From assembly GCA_016193485.1 (NCBI GenBank), contig JACPRZ010000011.1, positions 8,108 to 54,376 on the forward strand: 46,269 nt of DNA, read 5' to 3'. Position numbers and translations under genes: made by a program. Below are positions 18,401 to 27,653 of this stretch, piece by piece. The notes under the pieces are model-generated. The model saw nothing but the letters and a program-made list of their open reading frames with translations, did not search any database and was not told where the DNA came from. Origin of the DNA: Bacteroidota bacterium. GTDB taxonomy: Bacteria; Bacteroidota; Bacteroidia; JACPRZ01. Position 1 is the first letter of the stretch. Each line of letters opens with the position of its first letter.

Positions 18401-21400
18401 TTACCACGTTGAATACACAGCCGGGTTTTAATAGTTACTTCTGGGATTTTGGGGATGATGATACAATTACTACTACCGGTTCCTCCATTGGCCACGTTTA
18501 TAATGATGCTGGAAATTACACTGCCACCGTAACAATAAATAACGGCTGCGGCAACACTACTTCACTCTCTACCACGGTCAATATAAGCGCCAGTTCATCT
18601 GTAAATACACCGAATATTTTTACTCCGCTTTCCGCCTATTGCCCTGGCGATGCCGTTATGTTTCTGCTCAACGACTATGGACAGGGATACGCTCAGAATT
18701 ATATCTATTTCTGGGATTTTGGTGACGGCAATGCAGATACCACTTTTGGCTTTGGAGCAACACATGTCTATGATTCGGTAGGATCTTATACAACCATCGT
18801 CACAATTGAAAACAGTTGCGGTAACTCGGCAATGACAATAGTTCCGGTCAATATTAAAGGCAGTACAACGCCTACTCTTAACAGCACAATGTGGGGTACC
18901 CTCGCTCATACCGGCATTGTCGGCTGCCCGGGCGATGCCGTAGTATTCTATTTCAAAGGCACAGGCAATAACATCTGGGATTTCGGTGACGGTTCTACCG
19001 GAATTGCAACTGAAGAATTTGTTAACGAAAAGGGAGTAATGATGACCGTTATCAAACACGCTTATGGAACAGCAGGAACGTACACGCTTGCGCTTACATT
19101 GACAAACGGTTGCGGTAATAGCGTTACCGACTCACTCACTATTCAAATAATAAACAACCTGATGGTTGATGGCGGTCTCATTGTTGAACCGCCAATGGGA
19201 ACGAGCAGTTATTCTACATGCAGGGAGTTGAACTTTATCGCCTTTGGCGGCTCTTCTTATGAATGGGATTTTGGCGATGGCGGATCACTTATCACAATCT
19301 CACCCACCACATCACATATCTATTCTACTCCTGGAAATTATGCGGTTGGAGTACTTATCACTAATGAATGTGGCTATTCCACATATTTTTCAAAAGCAAT
19401 AAACGTCACACAATCAGGTGGAGCATCAATTGATTTAGTTACCGTAACAGATGCCACCTGCTTCGGAGGCAATGACGGTACCGCAACTGTTACTGTAAGC
19501 GGTGGCGAAACACCCTATTCATATTTATGGAGTGATGAATCGGCACAGACAGGTGTAACAGCAACCGGTCTGAAAGCAGGAGATTACTTGGTGACGGTCA
19601 GTGATGCTCTCGGTTGCGAATCAGAAGAATATATATCGGTCTCAGAAGCCGATGAGATATCTCTTTCAACTTCTTCCGCAAATAGTTCTTGCGGAGGTTC
19701 CTCAGGAAGCGCTTCTGTATCCATAATCAGCGGTGGAAATTTACCATTTAATTATTCCTGGACAGGAGGAAGTACAACCTCTAATGCAACCGGTTTAAGT
19801 TCCGGAACATTTACAGTTACTGTTACCGATGCAACAGGATGCACTTCTGTTACTATGGCAGCGGTAAGCGATAACGGTGGTCCCACAATCACATTAAATT
19901 CTATTACTAATGTGGCATGTAACGGGAACAGTACCGGTTCCGTTGCAATTACTGCCAGCGGTTTAAATACTCCGTTTACCTATTTATGGTCAAACGGCAG
20001 CACAACCGATGATATCAGCGGATTGAAAGCAGGAAGTTATGCGCTCACCATATCTGATACTGCAGGATGCAATACCGTTGCCGTTATTGATGTCACTGAA
20101 CCGGATAAACTTGAAGTTTCATTTTCTGCCACAGGAGCCGAATGTGGAGAAGCGACAGGAACAGCAACGGTTTCGGTCTCAGGTGGCGTGCCATCTTACG
20201 GCTATCTTTGGGATTCCAATGCAGGATCCAAGATAACTGCCACCGTGACCGGCCTTTCTGCAAATGCCTACAGGGTAACAGTCACTGATGGCAATTCGTG
20301 CACTACAGTGGGTATTGTTACAATCAATAACACGAATGCGCCTTCATTATCAGTCAGTAAGACCAACGTGAGTTGTCCGGGACTATCTGATGGGGCCATT
20401 GATGCAACTGTAACCCAGGGAACCACTCCTTACGTTTACATCTGGACATGGTCAGGGGGGGGGAGTTCGGTTCAGGACCTTAGCGGGCTTGATGCAGGTG
20501 TTTATACTCTCATGGTGCAGGATGCGAGTAATTGCTGGATAGGAACAAGCGTCACAATTACCGAACCATCCATTACGCTGACGACATCTGTAACCAATGT
20601 TTCCTGTGTCGGAGGAAGTACCGGATCGGCATCGGCAACTGTTTCCGGTGGTGAGACACCATATGCTTATCTGTGGTCAACTTCCGGAACCGGGAGTTCT
20701 GTCACCGGTCTTGCCGCAGGAACATATACCGTTACTGTTACCGATGGCAACAGTTGTACAGTCACTGCAAGTCCGACAGTAACCGAACCATCTGCAATTA
20801 CAGTCACTCTTTCAAATACGAATGTAAGTTGCTATGGAGGCAGCAACGGAACCGCCACGGCAACGGTATCCGGAGGTTCTTCTCCTTACATTTATGCATG
20901 GAGCACCGGCAGTACTTCAAGCACTGCAAGTGTTCTGAATGCCGCAACCTACACCGTCACCGTTACGGATGCGTGCAGTGCAACCGGATCAGGGTCTGCA
21001 ACCGTCACCCAGCCGACACAAATCACTGCAACTATGTCCAAAACCAATGTAAGTTGCTACGGGGGGGGAGACGGCACTGCGACCGTTTCGGTTTCAGGAG
21101 GCACCTCACCTTACAATTATTCATGGAATAACGGGCAAACAACTTCATCCGCCTACGGATTGTTCCCGGGATTACAGGCAGTTAACGTTTTTGATGCCAA
21201 CGGATGTCTGAAATCAAATAATGTAACCATTACACAACCTGCGCAACTTTCGGCAACTGCTTCTGTTTCGTATGTGAGTTGCTTTGCAGGAAGTGACGGT
21301 GGAGTTGATATTACCGTAAGCGGTGGAACATCTCCATATACATTTATCTGGTCAAACAGCGCTATTTCCGAAGATGTTACCGGGCTTACTGCAGGGACTT

Positions 21401-24378
21401 ATACAGTTACAATTACTGACTCGTGCAGCGCTACAGTTACCGCTTCAGGCACCCTTACACAGCCTGGCGCACTTTCATTATCCTTAGTTAAAACCAATGT
21501 AACATGCAACAGCGTCAACAACGGATCAGTGAATCTGACGGCATCAGGAGGAGTTACCCCTTATACCTATTTATGGTCAAACAACGCCACCAGCGAAGAT
21601 GTATCAAACCTGGCTCCGGCAACTTATACTGTAACGGTCACTGATGTTTGCGGGCAAACGGCAACCGGCACCGCAGTTATCACCGAACCGGCAGCAGTCA
21701 GTGTGACCATATCCGGTAGCAATGTCACTTGTTACGGTTTAGGCAATGGTTCAGCCACAGCGACTGCCGCAGGCGGCACTGTCCCGTACATTTACCAGTG
21801 GAATAATAGTCAGAATACCCAAACTGCCATCGGTTTGTTTGCCGGTTTCTATTCGGTAAATGTATTTGATGCGAATTCCTGCCTTGCTTCAAATTCAATT
21901 ACAATAACCCAACCCGTACAGTTAACTGCCGCTGCCACAACCACTGCCATCGCTACATGCGGAAATTTTGATGGCGGTACTGCAGTAACCGTAAGCGGTG
22001 GAACCACTCCTTATTCCTATAACTGGAATACGGGCGGTACGGGTTCAACTGAAACATCAATCGCAGGGGGATCCTATTCCGTCACGGTTACTGACAGCAA
22101 ATCATGCAGCGCAGCATCATCGGTAACCGTACCTGTTGAGGCAGTTACCCAGCAGATATGTATTGTTACTGTAGATGAAGTTGTCAAGAAGAATGAAATT
22201 GCCTGGGAAAAAAGCGGTGGATTATCAACGCTTGGTTATGTCATTTACAAAGAAATCATGACCAATGTTTACGATTCCATTGGTTTCGTTCCGTATGACA
22301 GTTTAAGCACGTACATTGATTATTCTTCGGATCCGAAAACAAAATCGGCAAAATACAAAGTAACCACGGCCGATTCGTGCGGCAATGAATCAACACCAGG
22401 AACAGCGCACAAGACAATGCACCTCACGGTAAGCACCGGCATAATTCCCCCCCCATACACGGAACGCAATTTGGTATGGGAGAATTATGAAGGGTTCACA
22501 GCACCGCAGTACCGGATATGGAGGGGAATCGCCTTAAATAACATTGTTCTCATCGATTCGGTAGTCAGCACAACAACTACATACAGCGATTACGATACAC
22601 TGGCAGGAGCAGATAGTTTATTTTACATAGTTGAACTGGTACATCCCACCGGCTGTACATCCACCCTGAAGTTGAAATCCTACAACTCATCCAAATCCAA
22701 CACCGCCTCAATGGAAGCGCCATCCCTGCCAATGACGCTGACCACAACCTCCACCGATGTGTCATGCAACAATGGTTCTGACGGTAATATCACGGCAAAC
22801 CCGAACGGAGGCGATCCTGCCTATTCATATCTCTGGAGCAATGCCCAGACCGGCCAGACGGCTACAGGGCTCTTTGCCGGAATTTATACCGTGACGGTAA
22901 CCGATTCCCAGGGAAGTACCGTTACCGGTACCGCCTCAGTGACCCAACCATCAGCAATATCCATCGCTGCAACCTCAACGGGTGCAACCTGCAATAACCC
23001 TGACGGTTCCGCCTCTGCCACTGCCACTGGTGGAAATGGCGGATTCGGGTACAACTGGTCTGACGGGCAAACTACCCAGACGGCTGCAGGACTTACTGCC
23101 GGAAATTACGCAGTCACTGCAACCGATTCAAAAGGTTGTACATCTGTTACTACAACCACAGTAACAACTGCCAATATTGCGGTGACAATTTCAACATCAA
23201 CTTCCGATGTCACTTGCAATGGCGGGAATGATGGAAATGCCACTGCAACCCCGACTTCCGGAACTGCACCTTACATTTATCTATGGAACAACGGGGCAAG
23301 TACAGACACCCTGCAGGGTGTCTCTGCAGGCGCTTATTCAGTTACCGTCACTGATGCAGGCGGCTGTTTCGGTTCACAAAATGCAACGGTATCTGAACCG
23401 GCTGCCATATCAATTTCAGTTACCTCTACAAACTCCACTTGCGGGAACGCAGATGGTGCCGCCACCGCATCATCAACAGGAGGTAATGGAGGATTCGGAT
23501 ACTTGTGGAATGATCCACTGTCACAGACGACCTCAACAGCAACGGGGTTAAGCGCAGGAAATTACACGGTATCTGCGACAGACAGCAAAGGATGTGTTCA
23601 AACGGCAATTGCATCGGTAAGCGATCTTAATGCACCTTTACTCTCTATGACTTCAACACAGGTTACCTGTAACGGTGATGCTGACGGAACGGCAACCGTT
23701 ACAATTACCGATGGGACCCCCCCTTATTCTGTACAATGGGATTCTTCGGCCGGTAACCAGACCACAACTACCGTAACCGGTCTCAGCGGTGGAAATTATT
23801 CAGTAATCGTTACTGACAGCGCAGGATGTATCGCAACTCAAAACACACTGGTAACAGAACCAGCCGCCTTGTCACTTACTGCTGTTATTACCAATGCAAA
23901 TTCACCGGGGAATAATGATGGCACTATTAATATTTCGGTAACCGGTGGTACAGGCGCTTACACTTACCAATGGAGTACGGGCGCTGTAACTGAAGATGTG
24001 ATCAGTTTGCCTACCGATACATACGCAGTGACTGTTACGGATGCTAACAATTGTCAATTAGTAGTCGATACTTTCAATGTAAAATTAATTACCCCGGTCG
24101 GAAAATATGAACCGGTTTCAGGTATCAAAGCATACCCGAATCCGTTCAACCGCCAGACGACCATTGAATATTCACTCGCTGCAGAAAGCGAAGTTGCGAT
24201 TGAGTTATTTAATCTGGTCACGCAGAAAAACACACTTCTCTACGATGAAATTTCAGCGCCAGGAAGGCATGAGATTACTATCAATGGCGACCGTTACGGA
24301 TTACCCGGTGGGATTTATCTCGTGCGGTTTACGGTGAATGGTTCTGTGAGGAATATGCGGTTGGTAAAAGTGAAGTAA
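15418..24378 (+). CDS. 2986-residue PKD/SprB-repeat T9SS adhesin
   Basis: Signal peptide (MKNIFTLLFALTLCCYGIESLAQ), then about fifteen PKD-like domains (CPG..VxFxxPxGYxxYxWxFGDG with a later CGNDTTL), residues ~25-1335. Next come twelve SprB repeats (~1340-2240), the shared module ICIVTVD..WENYEGF..YNSSKSNTAS (~2247-2435), six more SprB repeats (~2440-2890) and a T9SS type A tail (KAYPNPFNRQTTIEYSL to GIYLVRFTVNG, ending KVK). Each PKD carries a conserved cysteine pair. None of its SprB repeats has the extra cysteine pair seen in many repeats of the first adhesin. PKD and SprB modules are typical of surface adhesins in Bacteroidota, so a long extracellular adhesin is inferred. Homopolymers of 7-9 G or C occur in frame at 20455, 21061, 22447 and 23717. 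Confidence 0.92.
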   Translation: MKNIFTLLFALTLCCYGIESLAQISFTFNPSTGCTPLDVTFLNTSTDPQAYRYEWNFGDGPVVIDTQTTTINHLYINRGTYSIYLYVYDISGSYRGGYTSTIAVNGLSSWDQINLWPENACPGENVSVNAPWGFPSYVFDYGDGVIETSTGNYRNHIYNSAGTYIISVYIPDVCAGNDTTLYDTITLSTTKYFPSWAYYYHPQQSCPNNNVGFNAEYGQAQYIWNFGDGTVDTTLSNNTNHTYNTIGTYSPTVTLINFCGDDTTLSMVSGSYNTIDIRYSPFPYMTLGTYFSPSGNPGMGCPGEQVSFNAPYGYVYYVWNYGDGSPVDSGNSAYKNHIYANTGTYTASVKLHQTCGNDTTISATVIMGTYNPFPNWISLYDYPDPACPYQPINFNGPWGYPSYQWTWGDGTPVQTTTNPYTSHQYVSGGTKNVSLKVTNLCGNDTTIGTSVTINPNLPFPAGTSFSAGNNFTSCPGKVNFSATYGYQYYTWNFGDGNTETTLNYYVTHTYTTLGDYSVSVKLMDYCGKDTTLYDTLRIAYTPFTAGMQINVYDDNSCPGENIQFSAPWGYVSYQWNFGDGNTLTGSNYVNYSYSAVGQYIITVKIRQLCGNDTTLSKLVKVINNQSFPNWINLYLNPSPPIPTKVCPGQPVDFYGPWDYASYIWYFGDGETDTTASPNNTHLYYTAGSYPCSVKVFNYCGLDTTLLNTVVVDTSISISAGVSAGYWIPNGTSACPGEFINFYVNGPIAYPYYEWDFGDGTTPISGSINFINHSYSEPGEYIVAVSVSNECGSDTTLYMTLNITGNKYIGAALMINKNPSWNICPGAPVNFSGPTGFASYIWTFGDGSQPDSTTSNFVTHSFNSPGTFNVSMKVINYCGNDTISTTQITIDNTVTSWTSINPYPNPICPGQTVNLAADTGFISYFWDFDDGTSGYGSNKVNHVFNSLGDYTVSVVITNYCYNSDTFSTTVTVDNNTSFPSWMNMWSNSWAVCPGDVTTLNTQPGFNSYFWDFGDDDTITTTGSSIGHVYNDAGNYTATVTINNGCGNTTSLSTTVNISASSSVNTPNIFTPLSAYCPGDAVMFLLNDYGQGYAQNYIYFWDFGDGNADTTFGFGATHVYDSVGSYTTIVTIENSCGNSAMTIVPVNIKGSTTPTLNSTMWGTLAHTGIVGCPGDAVVFYFKGTGNNIWDFGDGSTGIATEEFVNEKGVMMTVIKHAYGTAGTYTLALTLTNGCGNSVTDSLTIQIINNLMVDGGLIVEPPMGTSSYSTCRELNFIAFGGSSYEWDFGDGGSLITISPTTSHIYSTPGNYAVGVLITNECGYSTYFSKAINVTQSGGASIDLVTVTDATCFGGNDGTATVTVSGGETPYSYLWSDESAQTGVTATGLKAGDYLVTVSDALGCESEEYISVSEADEISLSTSSANSSCGGSSGSASVSIISGGNLPFNYSWTGGSTTSNATGLSSGTFTVTVTDATGCTSVTMAAVSDNGGPTITLNSITNVACNGNSTGSVAITASGLNTPFTYLWSNGSTTDDISGLKAGSYALTISDTAGCNTVAVIDVTEPDKLEVSFSATGAECGEATGTATVSVSGGVPSYGYLWDSNAGSKITATVTGLSANAYRVTVTDGNSCTTVGIVTINNTNAPSLSVSKTNVSCPGLSDGAIDATVTQGTTPYVYIWTWSGGGSSVQDLSGLDAGVYTLMVQDASNCWIGTSVTITEPSITLTTSVTNVSCVGGSTGSASATVSGGETPYAYLWSTSGTGSSVTGLAAGTYTVTVTDGNSCTVTASPTVTEPSAITVTLSNTNVSCYGGSNGTATATVSGGSSPYIYAWSTGSTSSTASVLNAATYTVTVTDACSATGSGSATVTQPTQITATMSKTNVSCYGGGDGTATVSVSGGTSPYNYSWNNGQTTSSAYGLFPGLQAVNVFDANGCLKSNNVTITQPAQLSATASVSYVSCFAGSDGGVDITVSGGTSPYTFIWSNSAISEDVTGLTAGTYTVTITDSCSATVTASGTLTQPGALSLSLVKTNVTCNSVNNGSVNLTASGGVTPYTYLWSNNATSEDVSNLAPATYTVTVTDVCGQTATGTAVITEPAAVSVTISGSNVTCYGLGNGSATATAAGGTVPYIYQWNNSQNTQTAIGLFAGFYSVNVFDANSCLASNSITITQPVQLTAAATTTAIATCGNFDGGTAVTVSGGTTPYSYNWNTGGTGSTETSIAGGSYSVTVTDSKSCSAASSVTVPVEAVTQQICIVTVDEVVKKNEIAWEKSGGLSTLGYVIYKEIMTNVYDSIGFVPYDSLSTYIDYSSDPKTKSAKYKVTTADSCGNESTPGTAHKTMHLTVSTGIIPPPYTERNLVWENYEGFTAPQYRIWRGIALNNIVLIDSVVSTTTTYSDYDTLAGADSLFYIVELVHPTGCTSTLKLKSYNSSKSNTASMEAPSLPMTLTTTSTDVSCNNGSDGNITANPNGGDPAYSYLWSNAQTGQTATGLFAGIYTVTVTDSQGSTVTGTASVTQPSAISIAATSTGATCNNPDGSASATATGGNGGFGYNWSDGQTTQTAAGLTAGNYAVTATDSKGCTSVTTTTVTTANIAVTISTSTSDVTCNGGNDGNATATPTSGTAPYIYLWNNGASTDTLQGVSAGAYSVTVTDAGGCFGSQNATVSEPAAISISVTSTNSTCGNADGAATASSTGGNGGFGYLWNDPLSQTTSTATGLSAGNYTVSATDSKGCVQTAIASVSDLNAPLLSMTSTQVTCNGDADGTATVTITDGTPPYSVQWDSSAGNQTTTTVTGLSGGNYSVIVTDSAGCIATQNTLVTEPAALSLTAVITNANSPGNNDGTINISVTGGTGAYTYQWSTGAVTEDVISLPTDTYAVTVTDANNCQLVVDTFNVKLITPVGKYEPVSGIKAYPNPFNRQTTIEYSLAAESEVAIELFNLVTQKNTLLYDEISAPGRHEITINGDRYGLPGGIYLVRFTVNGSVRNMRLVKVK

Positions 24379-24411
24379 TCTGCGTAAAAGGATTCTGAAT
24401 TTTCTTCCATT

Positions 24412-24451
24412 AAGACCTTCAAGGTTTAAAAACCCTGAAGGTCTTTTTTTT
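24412..24451 (+). terminator. Intrinsic terminator after the PKD/SprB gene
   Basis: GACCTTCAAGGTTT (24414-24427) pairs with AAACCCTGAAGGTC (24430-24443) with one mismatch, followed by eight T. Confidence 0.9.
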
Positions 24452-24502
24452 GGCTTACCTGAGAAAAAACTATGTCCAAAAACCCGGGAAGTCATTTTTC
24501 TT

Positions 24503-24510
24503 TATCTTTG
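24503..24510 (+). promoter_or_regulatory. Candidate -7 box (TATCTTTG)
   Basis: Exact TAnnTTTG match 53 bases before the ATG at 24563, just after the preceding terminator. No clear -33 element. Confidence 0.5.
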
Positions 24511-24562
24511 TAAAGTATTATTAAACACATTTATTTGTTTCTAATAAAACTTATTTTAATTT

Positions 24563-26419
24563 ATGAAAACAATACCCATCATTCTCCTGTTCCCTTTACT
24601 GGCGGTTTTTACTTTTTCCGGTGAAATCCGCGGTCAGTTGGTAACACAGGAAGTTTGCCTCGTTACAGTCGAACCTTCCATTCAAAAAAATGTAATTGTA
24701 TGGGAGAAAACACCGGGATTTGGAATAAAATGGTTTGTGATCTGGAAAGAGACCTCTCCATCGGTTTATGATTCAATCGCCTATGTCTTTTATGACAGTT
24801 TGAGCATTTACACCGACTATTCATCCGATGCAAACCTGAAATCGGACCGGTACTATATTACGGCAGAGGACTCTGCAGGAAATCAATCGCTGCCCGGGAC
24901 GCCTCATAAGACAATTCATTTCAGTGTTCAACTTGATTCAGCGGGAATGCCATCTCTCAGTTGGGAGAATTATGAAGGTTTCTGGTATCCGCGGTATCGC
25001 ATCTGGAGGGGTACTTCACCGGGTAATGTATATGTTTTTGATTCAGTAGGGTGGTCTACCACAACCTATACTGATACGCTGCAAGGTGACACTTTGTATT
25101 ATCTTGGAGAAGTGGTCCGTTCGGTTCCCTGCTCGGCAACGGTGAAATTGAAAACCTATAATTCATCCAAATCAAATACCGCTGCGCTCGCCAATCCTTC
25201 GCTGGTTCTGACGGTCTCTACCGCAGCGACAAATGTGACCTGTTACAACGGTTCTGACGGTACAGGAACTGCAACAGTTACAGGAGGAACCCCGGCTTTT
25301 TCATACCAATGGAGCGATCCTCAGATGCAAACTACCTCTTCGGCAACCGGTCTTTCGGCCGGTACCTACTTTATTACCATCACCGATGCAGCAGGGGATG
25401 CTGTATCGGATACGGTTATAATAACCGAACCACCTTCAATTATTATTACAACTTCATCCTCAGATGCTACCTGCAGCAATGCAGACGGATCGGCAACTGC
25501 AACCGCCACAGGTGGGGGGGGTGGTTTTTCATATTTGTGGAGTAACAGCCAGACAGGTGTAACCTCTAACGGGCTTTCAGCCGGTAATTACCAGATAACG
25601 GTTACCGATGCCAGCGGGTGCACCCAACCGGGATCGGTAACGGTAAATTCCGTTAACGTTTCTTTTCCTGTTTCCACAACTACTACCTCAGTATCCTGCT
25701 ATGGTGGAAATGATGGTACGGCAACCGCCATACCTTCGGGAGGAATATCCCCATATACTTATCAATGGGAACCGGCAGCTGGCAATCAAACTACCTCTGG
25801 CGCTACCGGGTTAAATACCGGTTCATTTGCGGTAACGGTCACGGATAGTGCGGGTTGTTTTACCCTGGTGAATTCAACAGTCACTGAACCTCCTCCGTTA
25901 ACCCTCACCGCTTTAATAACCGATGCCAATGTCCCAGGCAATAATGACGGTTCCGTTGATATTACAGTAGCCGGTGGTACCCCTTCATACACATACTTCT
26001 GGAGCACCGGTGCTGTTACCGAAGACCTTGATAGTTTACCTTCGGGGACTTATTCGGTTACCATTACCGATGCCAATAATTGCCAGTTGATCGTTGATAC
26101 CCTAAACGTTAACTTGATGGTAACAACCGGGAACAGCGAAGCGGCTGATGAAATTATTCTTTATCCGAATCCTTGCAGCGGCAGTACTACCATTGAGTTT
26201 TTACTCCCCGCTGCAAATGAAATAACTGTTATTGAAATAACCGGTCTGCCCCAAACCACGGGGGTTTTGGTGTTTTCAACAAAATCATTCGGCATCAGAA
26301 TATTTCTGGATCGCACGAGGTATCAACTATCAACCGATCTCATTTCCCCTTTTCAAAATATTCCTTACCTTTGCCGACTTTTGGGCTGTTTTAAATCTCA
26401 TAATAATCTGATATCTTAA
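24563..26419 (+). CDS. SprB-repeat secreted protein with truncated T9SS domain
   Basis: 618 residues: signal peptide (MKTIPIILLFPLLAVFTFSGEIRGQ), the shared module at the N terminus (VCLVTVEPS to YNSSKSNTAAL, ~30-210), four SprB repeats (~215-515), then the beginning of a T9SS sorting domain (ILYPNPCSGSTTIEFLLPAANE). After about residue 555 the sequence no longer resembles a sorting domain: the expected GIYxxR and final basic strand are missing in all three forward frames. The frame instead runs through a low-similarity stretch and the promoter of the next gene, stopping 10 bases before its ATG. The 3' end seems lost by deletion, so secretion or anchoring may fail. It looks like a shortened paralogue of the 2986-residue neighbour. 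Confidence 0.82.
   Translation: MKTIPIILLFPLLAVFTFSGEIRGQLVTQEVCLVTVEPSIQKNVIVWEKTPGFGIKWFVIWKETSPSVYDSIAYVFYDSLSIYTDYSSDANLKSDRYYITAEDSAGNQSLPGTPHKTIHFSVQLDSAGMPSLSWENYEGFWYPRYRIWRGTSPGNVYVFDSVGWSTTTYTDTLQGDTLYYLGEVVRSVPCSATVKLKTYNSSKSNTAALANPSLVLTVSTAATNVTCYNGSDGTGTATVTGGTPAFSYQWSDPQMQTTSSATGLSAGTYFITITDAAGDAVSDTVIITEPPSIIITTSSSDATCSNADGSATATATGGGGGFSYLWSNSQTGVTSNGLSAGNYQITVTDASGCTQPGSVTVNSVNVSFPVSTTTTSVSCYGGNDGTATAIPSGGISPYTYQWEPAAGNQTTSGATGLNTGSFAVTVTDSAGCFTLVNSTVTEPPPLTLTALITDANVPGNNDGSVDITVAGGTPSYTYFWSTGAVTEDLDSLPSGTYSVTITDANNCQLIVDTLNVNLMVTTGNSEAADEIILYPNPCSGSTTIEFLLPAANEITVIEITGLPQTTGVLVFSTKSFGIRIFLDRTRYQLSTDLISPFQNIPYLCRLLGCFKSHNNLIS
26343..26373 (+). promoter_or_regulatory. Promoter for the ketosynthase gene, inside the preceding frame
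   Basis: TTTC at 26343-26346, a 19-base spacer and TACCTTTG at 26366-26373 fit the Bacteroidota consensus. It lies 56 bases before the ATG at 26430 and within the abnormal 3' end of the preceding coding frame. Confidence 0.55.
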
Positions 26420-26429
26420 GGATTAATTA

Positions 26430-27515
26430 ATGAGCAACCATCATCGCACCATTATTACCTGCACCGGTTGTTATATACCGGAAAAGAAAATTCCTAATTC
26501 AAATTTTAAAGAAAATATATTTTTCGGAACTGATGGCAAACCGATAGACCTCCCCAACAGCGATATTATTGACCGTTTCAGGGAAATAACCGGTATTGAG
26601 GAAAGGAGGTTTATTTCAAAAGACCAGGTTACATCCGACATTGCCGCTCTTGCCGCATTGAACGCTTTATCAGGGAACAGTATAGAAATAGAATCGCTTG
26701 ATTTCATTATTGTCGCCCATAATTTCGGTGATGTTACCTTTGAAGGAAGGCGGAGTGATATTGTTCCCGGCATCGCCTCAAGGGTAAAACATAAATTAGG
26801 GGTAAAAAATCCCACAACATTGCCTGTTGACGTTTTGTTCGGATGCCCGGGTTGGTTGCAGGGTTTTATCCAGGCGCACCTTTACCTGCAATCTGGCGAA
26901 TTTAAAAAAGGTTTAGTTATCGGTGCTGAAACACTTTCAAGGGTTTCGGATCCGCACGACCGCGACAGCATGATTTACGCTGACGGAGCGGGTGCAATTA
27001 TTGTCGAATCTGTCACCGCGGATGAAAAGATTGGCGTCCTCTCTTTTGCTTCGCGTTCCGATACAATGGAAAATCTGAATCTCCTGGCGATGGGTTCTTC
27101 CAATAATCCTGAATATAACCGGAGCGAAATATTCCTTAAAATGGATGGCAGGAAGGTTTACCAGTATGCCCTTGAAACAGTACCTATGGTTGTTAAAGAA
27201 TGTCTCGAAAAAGCAGGTCTCGGTTTGCAGGATGTAACAAAGATACTTATTCACCAGGCAAACGGTAAAATGGATGAAGCTATTCTGAAAAGGATTTTTC
27301 AACTTTATGGTCAGCCGGATATCCCTGATGATATTATGCCCATGACCATTTCCTGGCTTGGCAACAGTTCTGTTGCAACCATTCCCACATTGCTGGACCT
27401 GATGGTAAAAGGTAAATTAAACGGCCAAAAGGCCTGTCCCGGTGACCTGCTGGTATTTGCTTCAATAGGTGCCGGAATGAATATCAATGCGATGGTATAC
27501 CGGTTGCCGCAATAA
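26430..27515 (+). CDS. FabH-like 3-oxoacyl-ACP synthase III
   Basis: A 361-residue thiolase-fold condensing enzyme. The catalytic set is visible: Cys139 in VLFGCPGW, His275 in ILIHQANGK and Asn312 in WLGNSSVA, which corresponds to the Cys-His-Asn triad of KAS III enzymes. Other family features are REITGIEERRF near the N terminus, GAETLSR, and DGAGAIIVE. FabH condenses acetyl-CoA with malonyl-ACP to start fatty-acid synthesis. Because this protein is longer than typical FabH (~320-330 residues), a specialised KAS III for another acyl substrate is possible. It follows the secreted-protein cluster and has its own promoter. Confidence 0.88.
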   Translation: MSNHHRTIITCTGCYIPEKKIPNSNFKENIFFGTDGKPIDLPNSDIIDRFREITGIEERRFISKDQVTSDIAALAALNALSGNSIEIESLDFIIVAHNFGDVTFEGRRSDIVPGIASRVKHKLGVKNPTTLPVDVLFGCPGWLQGFIQAHLYLQSGEFKKGLVIGAETLSRVSDPHDRDSMIYADGAGAIIVESVTADEKIGVLSFASRSDTMENLNLLAMGSSNNPEYNRSEIFLKMDGRKVYQYALETVPMVVKECLEKAGLGLQDVTKILIHQANGKMDEAILKRIFQLYGQPDIPDDIMPMTISWLGNSSVATIPTLLDLMVKGKLNGQKACPGDLLVFASIGAGMNINAMVYRLPQ

Positions 27516-27574
27516 CTCCATGTAAAATACTACCCGAATTTATGCCTTTTAAATCCATTTTTGTATGATTTTGT

Positions 27575-27582
27575 TATCTTTG
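27575..27582 (+). promoter_or_regulatory. Candidate -7 box (TATCTTTG) for the siaB-siaC-phosphatase genes
   Basis: Exact TAnnTTTG match ~70-80 bases before the likely siaB start. No good -33 hexamer at the usual spacing. Confidence 0.45.
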
Positions 27583-27653
27583 CGTCTTAATTACGGAATA
27601 AACTGTTAATGGACGTTTGCTGATCTTAACCCTCATTGAACCGGGTTAACTCC

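Noticed and set aside
26430..27515. HMG-CoA synthase or chalcone-type synthase
   Set aside because: Cys-His-Asn spacing and the HQAN and WLGNSS motifs match KAS III; the HMG-CoA synthase glutamate motif is not seen.
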